Part shown: positions 13,430-25,400 of the stretch, piece after piece
Numbering within the stretch: the stretch's first letter is position 1
Layout of the letters: every line of letters begins with the position of its first letter
Assembly (NCBI GenBank): GCA_011009095.1
Contig: VTPC01091012.1
Coordinates: 53,773-117,772, forward strand
Length of the DNA stretch: 64,000 nt
Reading direction: 5' to 3'
DNA from: Ignelater luminosus
Lineage: Eukaryota; Arthropoda; Insecta; Coleoptera; Elateridae
Program-made: the position numbers and the translations under genes
Notes under the pieces: generated by a model
Seen by the model: only the letters and a program-made list of their open reading frames with translations
The model's database searches: none
What the model was told of the DNA's origin: nothing

Positions 13430-16400
13430 GTAAGCGAAATAAAACAAATGTTTCCTTTACTGATTTATTATTAAACGTCCATTTCATTAATTATGATTGA
13501 TAGATTTTTATTATTTCTGTTTTTTCTTCTAATTACAGGTATAATAAATCACGACAACATAATGCCCAAACCACGATTATGCGTGATAAATAATCGAGCA
13601 TTCTTTGTGTTTGGTTCGTTAGTAGCGTTTTACATACCCATGGTGATAATGGTGGTAACGTACGCACTTACCGTTCAATTATTGAGGAAAAAAGCGCGTT
13701 TTGCAGCCGAGCATCCTGAACCAGATCAGTTTCGGAGACTGGGAGGAAGATTTGCCGCAAAACACGAAAGACCTCCATCTACTATATCTGCTCAACATTC
13801 CATGTGGAGGACTGCGGGTGGAACCGACAGGTAAGATAATTTCGAACAGCTTAGAAATAATATTTGAGCTTACATCGAGGAAAATTGCCCTTTTTTTCAT
13901 AAAAAATAATTTTAAATGAAAACAATTTCAGATCAAACTAGCAAAAATCCAAATAAAATTTTGGCAAGAGGTACAAAAAGAAACATCAAAGAACACATTT
14001 GGCTTTCCTAAGCAAAAAGAGAAGAGGGAATATAAATGTTAAAAATAATCATAAACTTTCCATCAGATTTACATTTATGTTATCCCGGCAATAAAAATAT
14101 AAAAACCCTTTTTTTTTCAATAAACCACGGTTTTAACATAAAAAAAGAAGAAACTCTAAAGCAACAATGTGCTGACCTTATATAAAAAAAGGTAACGACA
14201 AATTCCTTATAAGTTTGCACTTTATCCCTTATCGGCAATTCATTGTCTATAAATCCACGCCAGTCCGCCCTTTTTCGCATCTCATAAATCCTTAAACGTT
14301 TACGTTTCCACTTAAATTGACTGCACGTAATCTTTAGAAAGGATCTTAAAGGAGAAAAAGATTTTTCAATTTGTTGTCGATTCTAATAAAAAGAAATGTC
14401 GAATATGTTGAAAGAGAAAAATTTATTATTTATTTTTTCAGATCGGGCCATAATATACGGATAAGTTCCTCACATCCACAACTGTCATACGCGAACGGTG
14501 GTGGTAACAACGCAGGAAACGCAACAGGAACAGGACATCGTGATCAGGGTACTCAAACGCCCGATAATATTGCTAGGGAAACACGCAATTTCAAATTGCG
14601 TTCACTAAAACTTCAACTTAACAACGTCCCTAGCAATTTGAATTTTAGGTAAGTTCTAATATTTGAATGAGGTAAACATGATAGGGCTTTTGAGGATAAA
14701 AAGAGAAAATATTACAAAGTGAAAATGAAAATAAATAAAAACCCCAACATATTATTATTATTACTATTATTACATGGCAATGTATAAAGTTGAAAACGTT
14801 CAAATAACAAATAAAAGCTCGCTCGACGCGATGCACTCCAATATATAAAAGGCAGAAACTGAATGACTTTGTGTGTGTATCTGAAGTATGGTGTATAAAC
14901 AAAACTACCGCTCTGCGTGAAATGAAAATAAAATATAAAATCAAACCCAATTTTGAGCTGCACTGCAGAAAAACAAATTGCAAATACCTAGAAGGCAAAG
15001 TATGCACAGTGTGTGTTTACCTACGATAAAATTAACTTGCTATTGAAAAAGAAAACCGAAAAGCACTTACCACATTTTCATGTGAATGGACTCACCTGTA
15101 ACAAAAAAATAAATAAATAAAGTAGGCCCCAAGGAGATTTTTCTGTATTTTAAATTCTTTAAAATAATCACAGATTTCGTAATTCCCGAGAAAAGGACGT
15201 TTCTTCTTTTGTTAATATCTGTATTTTAGGCTTTCAGGCTGCAAATTCATTCACTGCTTTAACAAGAAAAAATCATCAAATTGATGCCCTAGAAATATTC
15301 CAAATAAAAAGGACCTTCAGTATTTGAACGAAAATTAATCTATCGACTAATAAATCGAAGTCTCGAGATTTATACAATAAAAATATTGCATGTAATAGTG
15401 ACCGTCCTAACAGTTTTTATGAATGTTGATGTCTGATTTCAGCGTTTACAATAAAAACTTCTAACACAATATGAGCAACACAAACACATTCATTACTCGT
15501 TTTAGAAATATTTTCGCTAAAAACACAAAAGTGCAATTGTCCATCATTTGTGAAAAACTCATTAATCTTTGTACTATACATAATATAAAATAGTATATCT
15601 CGTAAAATGCGTAAAAAAACATTTTTGTGTAATATGCCTGAATCATCAACACAATACATTTAATTTTTAATTGAAGATTAACAACATAAAAATTTAAAAC
15701 AGAAACCATTGAATTTTGTTCATGTTTTTATTGTCAATAAATTCCAGAACAAAGCTGCTAATTGTAGTAAAATGAAAAATAATGAAAGAGGAAATGCCAT
15801 TTTCTAGGTCGCGCTTGTTTTTCAATTGCAATAGCCGGTCATAACTTTTTATAATTCCGTCATTGGGGGGAATTTTAAAATTCTTTATTTTACGAGACCG
15901 CTATTAAAAAGACATCTTACAACGGATGATTGTAGAAAACTCATACCATTTGACAGGATAAAGCAAACTAAATTCAATTTTAAGTTAGGATAATTTCAGC
16001 TGTGAAATATCCATAGCCTCCAAAACGATTAAGATTGGAAAATGCTTCACGATATTGTTGTGAAAAAGCAAGCAGCAATTAGAGTGATTTATTGATAACA
16101 CGAAGCAATAATATAAACTTTGACATTCCATATATAATTAGTAGAAATAATAGGTCTCGCTTAAATTACTGATAACGCAATGAATAATTTTTGAATTGGA
16201 ACAGATAAAATAAAACACCTTTCGGATGATTTATTCCTTTTTGTTCGATCGTTAATGTTCCTATAACTATAACATAAAAGATGGTTTAACCCTTTTCTTT
16301 ATAGGTGATTAAACGAACTTTATCGCGGCGCTTTTCTTGTAGTAGTGTCATCAAAAATATTTTTATTCTTGAGTTAACCTTTTCATTAAGATAACATAAA

Positions 16401-19400
16401 ACTGATTTGGGCAGTTATATCCAAACTTTTTATTCTCGTTTGCGTGTGTGAATGACAGATGAAACTTTGATAATATTGATTTTTCGACAGAAAGACACTT
16501 TTTAAAAAACACGACACAAATTACTTATTGTTATATAGGACAACTAAGAACTAACTTTCTCGACGAGCATATTAGTAAAGATGCTATTTTGTAGCAAATT
16601 ATTCAATCAAATAGAGCTCCAAGCTACTTTTCTGAACGAGTGAAGCATCATCGCTTCAATGACGTTTTGACATATTTTGACTAAAAACAGCGTTTGTGAT
16701 ATCGTGGAATTGGCGTATCGTCGTATCGTATCGTATGACCTGATGAGCAAGAATATCAAATAGAAAAATTTGAAAAAGTGGCTTTTTGTCGAAAAACTCA
16801 CATTAACAAAATTTTCCATTTATCAAGCAAGTTCTCAAAACAACCGATTTCTTTAAATAAACAATTTTCTTAGTCTTGATCGTCCGGTGTAACAAGCTAA
16901 GAACTACTTTTCATACATCGTTAATATTAAAATACAGCATGTCTCTAAAATGCTTGGACAGGGTTCAATAACAGATTCCTGAGATGCTAATAAAACGATT
17001 TAACCCAAATTGGGCGTCAAAGTTCTTTGGGAAAAAAATTAAATTTGTTAATTTTGTAAATTAATTTTGCTTATCAAAATGGAGAGCTCCGATTGATTTT
17101 GACGATGTTTGCTATGGCACTGTTTGAGTATAAGTCATGTTTAGAGGTGATTTTGGTCATTAGCACCAGGCCATAAGTGCATGAAACATGGATGTTGCGG
17201 CACATATCTAACCTCGAGACTGAGAACTTTCAATGTTTTTCCTAGTAGTTTTTGATACCACACGGAAAAAAATGTTTTTTTTGGGGCCACAAAAAATTTA
17301 GTGGAATTTTGGACAGCAAATATTTTTGTCGCGCTGTATAATTTCTTGCTCTTGGTAAATACAACAAATTTATAATTTATTTTAGAGTTAGGAACAGATT
17401 AATTTGTTGCTACAGCAAACAAATATTTACTGTCCAAAATTCCACTAAATTTCTTGTTGCACCAACAAAACATTTTTTTTGCGTGCAGTTACGATTTAGT
17501 CACAAAAAAAATGAAATCTGACTGCATGATTTGTACTTTTCGTTATAACAGATGTAATTTAGTAAGTTTTATGCTGAGAAAAGGCAATTTTATGAAGATT
17601 ATTACTAATACCAAGCAAACAAAATTAATTTGCAATTAATGTTCGATGTGGCCGCCATTTTCCTAAATGCAAACGCAAAAAATTAACTGCACTCTATGCA
17701 ACATTTTTGCATTGTCCCTAATTGTTTGTGCAGCGTTTTGTATTTTGGCCCAAAGTGCATTCCCCCTATTTATAGTACCAAAACACACCTTGCTCTTGAG
17801 TGTTTCTCACTAAAATTAATCACAAATATTCAAATCAGGCAAGCGAGATGGCCACTTAATGCATGCGTCTAGTCCTCTCCCAATTTATTTATTTGAGAAC
17901 CGTGCATGGAGATGGTTTTAAACAAATTTTCTATTTAGCCTAGTAATGTAATGTATTTATTAAAAAAATAGTGTCTCTCTCCATTCAAGTGATTAGGTAA
18001 AGTGGCAAGTCCTATGACGTATAACCGATTAGTTCTGCCCATACGTGAATGCGAAACTTGTGCTGAAAGTGACGTTGTCCGATAGCATGCAAATCTTCAT
18101 ACGCATATACATGTTCATTAGATTAATTCGTCATACCTCTCCTTGTAAAGCGAGCTTCGATGGTAAATAGAATTCTGCTATGGAAATAAATATTTTCCGT
18201 CCTTCTTTCTTGAATAAACTGGCAAAACTTAAGACACGCATCTAATTCTTTTATGAAACTTCCACTTTCCGGATGCTCTTCTATTCTGTCTAGAATCTCC
18301 TCTTCTACGAGGGAATTGCAAATTACACAAGGGCGTCCACGATCAGCAGGTATGGGTTGAAAACTTTCAGTCTTGCTCAGTATACTTTACCAACATATCA
18401 ATTTGTTCAGCATGTGGTATACGTTGCAGACATAAATCATTAACAGAAGATACAATGAAACAATCCAAGCCAAAACACAAAATTCGGGAACAAAAAGAAA
18501 AGTAGATGCTAAATTACTTAAATCGTTGACTCCTACAGCTGTCAATAAGAACAAAGATAAATAAGAAACCTTTTATAAGTAAAATGAAGTGAACGAGTCG
18601 ACTTTACATATAGATACGTTGGGTTAAGTCGTCATGATTTTGATCCCAGTAATCTGTGATTCAGCCATAACCAATCATTTTAAAGACATCCTGTATAAAG
18701 GAATATTATTTTGGCAAATTTAATTTGGAATCAAAATGGCTTGTATTCACTGCATGTTAGTGTTTCAAATAATAGTTACAATGACAAGATTATTTACTTA
18801 ATTATTCTATAAAGCAGATCAAGATGAAGATCCAATCTAAATAGCCTAGTAGCAATTTGCCATACATTACTATGACAAAGCAGACATCAAATTCGTCTTT
18901 TTCTTCCAAAGGCTGAATACTCTAATATTTGTTTTGAAGTTTTAAACAAGTTACCCCGTATAAATGATATTTCAGATAAATTTTGTCTTCGGTTTTTGGG
19001 GGCATTTCTCATTATCACACAGGGAGTGGAACTTCTGTTCTAATTACAAAGTCTTTGCAAACTTTCATTACTTATCTTGTTACTCAGAACTCAATTTCTT
19101 CATAAATTAATCTCCTCTGTCTTAAATATCACAGTGTGCTGTTATTCGTTTTAATTCAATCATTTGGTACTACTCTGATTTTCTAGATTCAAATTTTGGC
19201 AGTTTAAGTGATAGTCCTTTGTATACAAGAAATGCCTAAAACGAAAAGTTTAATTTATGCAATAGATTCTTCACCACAAACAAGGCAAGGTAAGACAAGT
19301 CAAGTCAGTTAAATCAGTACCTGGTATACATCTCTTTAATCTCAGATGGAACTAAATTTGAATTATGGTAAGACAGTTCGGCATCCACGGTGTCCAGTCA

Positions 19401-22400
19401 GGTTGTACAACTCACGCCGTCGGCGCTGATGATATTGGTCTATAGTAATAAAGTCCTCTTCAGTCCGGAACAAAATAAATGACATATTCGGGGAGGGGGT
19501 CGGTTTTCAAATGTATTGAGCACAAGAATCACGGTTTTACCGATGTCAAAGCAAGGTTTTTTTAAGAACCTACACCATTTGAATCCGTAAGCTTCTACTT
19601 TTGACAAATTACATCAATACAAAAATGTGTAATTAAGTTTGTAACTAAACTTCAACTTGAAAATTAAACAGACTCATTTTACTCGGAAACGACGCACCTT
19701 ATGAAAACTCTTTTTGCTAATAACTTGAAAGTCATAAATTGCAAAAAACAAGGTATTTCTTTCTGGAAAAGGGTTTGTCATGATTTACATTTTGTTTTTC
19801 ACAAATCGAATTAATGTTTTCATATCACAGCTTTTGAGATATCTCATTAGTCACGATCCTTTACGTGCTTATACCCTCTTAACAAGGTTTATCCAGTTTA
19901 ATAATTCTACTCCAACGGTACTTTAATATGTTTATTATTTGCTTAACAAAGCATAAAAGATGACATAGTTGAAAATTCAGTTGAATCATGACCAATGTGA
20001 TGTATTATGTAAAAAATTTTTAATCAAATGTCGCTTTCAATTTTAGATATTTTTCTGAAAAGGGGAAAAAATCATGTTTTCTGAAAACAGATCTATACGA
20101 ACAATGAGCGAATTACGATTAAAATGGAGTAAATTATCCAAACGTGAAGGAATAATAAAGCCTTTCAGAGTTTCCGCTGAAAAAACTACTATAGAGAAAA
20201 AGTCGGAAATTAAAAATCCTGAATACTTTTTCCTGCCAACTATCCCGATAATTAATTACTAAATCCCTGATTACAAAGCTGCGCATCATTACTTGTTGAC
20301 ATTGTGTGCTTTTACAAAAAGCTTTCTAAATCCTAAAATAAATTTCGCAGGCTATTTATTAAATGTTAGCAAGCTCCGATTGTTTATTTTAACATTAAAT
20401 TTGAATTTTCCTTAACTACAAAATTCATTTCAATAACTTAGTAGTGTTAAAACGTGGCACTAATTTAGGGACTTAATTACAAAAAGCAACATTAATTTAA
20501 TTTGCATGAATGAATAATTCCGCGAACATTTTTTTTCTATGCAACAAAAATGTCCGTGGGAATTTAAATTCGGTGTTTGCTTATTAAATCGTTACTTTTA
20601 AGGCATTTGCTCAATTATCCGCTTTAAGGACTTATATTTAAGCAAAGTTCTTTAATTAAAAAGTATTCTCAGCAATTAAGTTTTGCATTTCAAATAAAAA
20701 TAAACAAAATGAAATAATTCGGAGTCAAGAAGACAAATCCTGTAAAACTCAAAATTCTCATTAATACATAAATAAATGGGGAGTTTTATGAGCAGAATTT
20801 AAAGGAGGTCTCGTTAATTACCAGTTCTCACGATTATTTTAGGAGAGCAGACGTCAAACCGATTAAGATGTTTTTGTTAACTTTAATGAGAAACGATAGT
20901 AGATCGAAAAGTTAAGTTTATATAAGATCTAAATTGAAAATTGTTTTTATTAAACGATGCTCTCTATAATCGATCATTCCCAACTGTTGCCTTTTCAAAT
21001 TTATTATGAATGATTAAATCTGAAGTAGACAAAAACACGAGTTACGGACTTTGAATGTAGTATTTAACCCCATTAATAAACTTGAGGGAGTTTAGGAAGT
21101 TCGACCAAATTTCCGTCACTTAAGGTTAGTAATGAGAACTAAACCAAACCAGGAAATTACATACGAGGTCTCGAATTTTACAGTTACTGCAGCTAGTTTC
21201 CGCAAACTACCTTTATGTTTCGATTTCCACAGGATGCTTTTGGATATAACCGAGTATTCCTTAATATAATACAAAGTCGGGTTCTCTTGTTACGGTATTG
21301 AAAATGATTGTTGGAGTATAAATGATTCCAATATGATGTGTAACCAAGGGCAACGAACGGTAATTAGTACACCCGTAATCGATTTATTATTTTATCTCGA
21401 TGATTGGAGGGGAATAATGACGATTTTATAAAAGCAATAAGTGGAAAAATACTGTCGTTATGATTCGGAAAATCAGATGTAAAATATAATCCCAGTAAAT
21501 TTCCACTATAACATTCTCAGAGAAAAACATTACAAAGTAGATAGAAAAATAGTATTACTTATTCATCTTCAACGGCAAACAACGAAAATATCCTACAAGT
21601 GTATATTTATCAAGGAAAATAACAGAAAATATTGTAGTAATTTAATATCGCTAAAACTCTAAAAGAAAATGTCAATGTTGAAGACGGGAAAAACAAATGA
21701 AAAAACCCAGACTTACAAAAAACAAACTTAATAGAAGTATGGAATAAAACAAATGAAAATAAATTGTCGTTGGATAAATGGGAAGTATAGCAGAAACCCC
21801 AAAATTAGTACAGCAATTTCCGCCAAACGCAATCAATCTGCACGTATTTCCTGTATTCTATAACTAACGAGAAAATTGGAAATGTACAAATAATCAAGGA
21901 CTTAAAGAAAGTTAAATTAATCTTGGATCCGTACGTTTCCTAGTAAATATTACCTTAGAAACTTGAAAAATTACAACGATTTGAAAGTACACGTGAAACA
22001 AATTTAAAAAGGGCGCAATGTAGGAGGGCTAAAAGTACTATTCAGATATTTTCTATCTCTTGGAAAATCGCAAAAAGAATTATCTTTTGTAATATCCCGC
22101 AGATGACGCATTAATAAAAGGTTTTTGTAGGAATATATCAGAGGCTAATGCTAGAAACTAGTGATTATTGTTAATGCTTATTAAAACTGAAAATTAATCA
22201 AAATTAATTTCTAGTGATGATTGTGCACAATAAATCGGTTGCAATCTAGTTAATGAAAAAGCAAAACTTATAATTGCCAAACAACATTAACTTCAAAACC
22301 AAAACAGAAAATCAATTGAGTCTTATTTTTCACAAGCAGCTGTAATTTCATCCTTTTTCCTGCTATGGTTTTCTTAATTATTTTAACTCTCCAAATCAAA

Positions 22401-25400
22401 ATGCGGTAACTATCAGATTAGATTTCCAACAACCCTTTGTTGTTCATTATACCCAAAACTACACTTAACATGCACTTGAGTGGTTCAATTTAAAGTCTAA
22501 CTTTCTGTTTTCGCAAAACACCCTTTCCTAAAATCAATTACCAAATACTACAACTCTCATTATTGTTTTCCCTATACACACACAGTACGTGTGTATGTAG
22601 TATTTAAACAAAATAACTTCAACGTTGATTTTCCAGATTTCTCATTTAAGTTTCCCTGGAAAGTTCCTCTTGCGCTCGATATTCATTTGTGGAGAAATTA
22701 CTCAATAATTAACTCGGATTGCGCGTAGAAAAGTCTTTATATGTAGAGAATTAAGGGGGTATCTCTATAATTTCGTATTCCGCCAAACTATTTACTAACT
22801 GACTGAATAATTGACCATTCCCGTTCAGTCGGAGAATGAAAGGGGCCGGAGGGAAACGGCAAAACTCTTCGGAATAGAACGTTACTACAAACATCATGGT
22901 GATACCAAAGGCATTAGCGAATCCTAAAATTATGACCGTCATTAATCGTAGAGTTCCTCTCTACTTGCTAACTTCTTGATTAAAATAGGTCAAAGGTCGG
23001 AACTAGGATAACGATAACAGTTCTCCGTTTACTAAGACATGATCTATAAGACTTTAGAAATCCATTTAGTTCGAAATGCGGATCGAAATGGCAATAACGT
23101 AAAAGCGAGAGAACAAGAAAATTAATAAAACAATAAAATGGAATGAATGATTATGAATATTAAAAATTCTTTTAAATGGGGAGGTTTTTAAAAAAGAGAA
23201 ACAATAAAAAGACAAAGGAACTAACGCGAAAAACATTATTACAGAAAAAGTTTTATTATACTACGTCGGAGTAAAAATGGTAACAAACAAAAGACGTACC
23301 TCAAAAAGAGAATAAGGAACTTTTTCACATAAACTTTCAGACTGTTTGCATTTTAAATTGATTTCGACATACAGCCTAAAAGAGAACTAGGTTTCATTTG
23401 AAAAAATTCCTTATTAAAGACAAGAGAGGAATTTCTATTAAAAAAACATACAGAGAATTTAATATTTTGTGGAATATGGAAAAACGTTTTAAAAGCGTAA
23501 AAAGGGGAAAATGTACTGGAAACTGAAAGGGCAACGGAAAATTAAATCTTTTAAAATATACTGAGGATCGCTCCAGTTACAACATTTAAAAGAAATGTAA
23601 AAAATTTTAATGGAGAAAAAAGTGAATCGTACGAATTTCAAAATGTATTTAAAAAAATAGTAACGAAACACACAGGTACAAAGAACGGGTAAATATTAAA
23701 TAAACCTTAAATACTCTGTAAACATGATTAGCTTTTGATGAAAGTATCATTGAGTTGTCTGCAAACTAAAACAAAATGTGTTGAGCTTTTTCAAGAACTT
23801 CCCAGTTGAAAAATGTTTTTAGTGCGTAGAATAGATGATAAAAGACATTCGACAAATAGAAACTCCTGCTGATATTTTATATTTATGTATTTGATTTAGT
23901 CAACAGCTTATCGAAATAAAGCAGAAAACTTCCTATATTTTAACAAAAAGGTCGTTAATTACATTTGCCATACCTGTACTGTGTTTCTAAGAATCGTAAA
24001 ATGGAGAATTTGGTGTGTAATCAAGCGATGAGGATCATTTTGCAGCACTGCTCGCGGCGGTGAACGAGAATCGTGACCAAAAGAATGTTAAAAACATTTG
24101 CAGAGTATTGCTGCTACGTTCTTCTAGTTGTAAGGACAGTACTTAGGATTGTCCACTTTTCAAAAATAAAGTTTGCATTGCATCGTAGTATTGAATCGTG
24201 GTCGTTCTAGGAGTAAGCTTTCTTTTAGTCAGGAATGAAAGATGAAGAATCTGTTGGATGATTAAAAGATGACAATCATTTTGCAGCGTTGCTCGCAGCG
24301 GTGAACGAAGATCGTTGGTATAGGTAGATGTCGGTGTTCATATTTAAGTCACTCTAGATACAACGTACGATTCGATTAATACTACACACTGTTTCAAAAC
24401 TTGGACAGCATCAAATTTTATAGCACTAGATCTTATGCTTGTCATTTTAATTTAATTACATAGAACAACTGTTTCCAACTTCCTTCCAAGAAGTTCTAAG
24501 ATTAATTAGTTTGTGAAATCGTTCGAGTTACTCTTAAAAAGAATTTACTAATGATGAACTTCTTCTCAAAGTCATTTGTTTTAAGGAGCTTTTTATTAGA
24601 TTATATCTGTCTTAAGTCAGATACGCTTAGAAGTTATCTTTTTATAACGACATAAAGTTTCTGTCTTTTAAGATATTCTTTGGTTTTCAGTCGGTTAAGG
24701 TAGATCAATGAAATGTTTTCCTTATCAACTATCTACCTTAAGACCAATTGTTGTTAAATGAATTAGTTGTTATAAATTTCGTTTTCCCCCGTTACATCTT
24801 GTACAAAGCGAGAATTCGAGATAACATAATATTCTGCATAATAGCGAATTTATCAACTTAATATTTCTGTAGAACATAAAATCAATGATGCTTCCTGATG
24901 TAAAAGCTTACCGCACGAGATTGAGGTTAGAATAATATAAATTTAAGATTCTTATTTTAAATTTTAACAAATGACAATATTTCCTAAGAGCTGTTTTAAT
25001 TATCTAATTTACATTTTTCTGTTTTGCAGGTTACTAACAGGAAGGACGAAACGTAAAAATCTAGCAAATTCGGTAGCAACAGAGCAAAAAGCATCAAAAG
25101 TCCTTGGTTTAGTATTCTTTACTTTCGTCTTGTGCTGGGCACCATTTTTCATCCTGAATATACTTTTCGCTGCATGCCCAACGTGTGAGGTTCCTGAACA
25201 CGTAGTTGTCGTGTGTTTATGGTTGGGATATGTCAGTTCGACCATTAATCCTATCATCTACACGATTTTCAACAGAACCTTCAGGGCTGCCTTTATAAGA
25301 TTACTACTTTGTAAATGTCACAGGTAAGAATTTCTCTATTTTCATTTTGTATAAATCCAACGATATCTCCCTGCACAAAATAATATTTATCTAAATCAAG

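Larger units (their letters stand above)
16935..18693 (-). mobile_element. Decayed mariner/Tc1-superfamily element with nested MITE
   Basis: The ends form a terminal inverted repeat of about 75 bp with TA on both sides (16933-16934 and 18694-18695). The left end reads CAGCATGTCTCTAAAATG; the reverse complement of the right end reads CAGGATGTCTTTAAAATG. Similarity continues inward to a shared CTTAACCCAA/ATTTAACCCAA block. The inner minus strand carries a broken transposase (about 18410 down to 17640). The copy is 1759 bp with the nested insertion and about 1.53 kb without it. Confidence 0.8.
14649..25029 (+). other. 5-HT2A intron, phase 2, about 10.4 kb
   Basis: Starts gtaagt and ends gttttgcag. 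It holds a minus-strand mariner-like element at 16935-18693 with a MITE inside, and a duplicated 48-nt motif at 24027 and 24268. The remainder is AT-rich single-copy-looking DNA with no further exon that I can recognise. In-frame retention would terminate at once. Confidence 0.85.

Noticed and set aside
14645..15007. 120-codon minus-strand open frame rich in Phe, Ile and Cys
   Set aside because: It lies in the receptor intron, has AT-driven composition and no motif. Its apparent hydrophobic stretches follow from T-rich codons.
25009..25257. Minus-strand open frame opposite the TM6/TM7 exon
   Set aside because: It is the antisense shadow of the receptor exon, which has clear GPCR motifs on the + strand.
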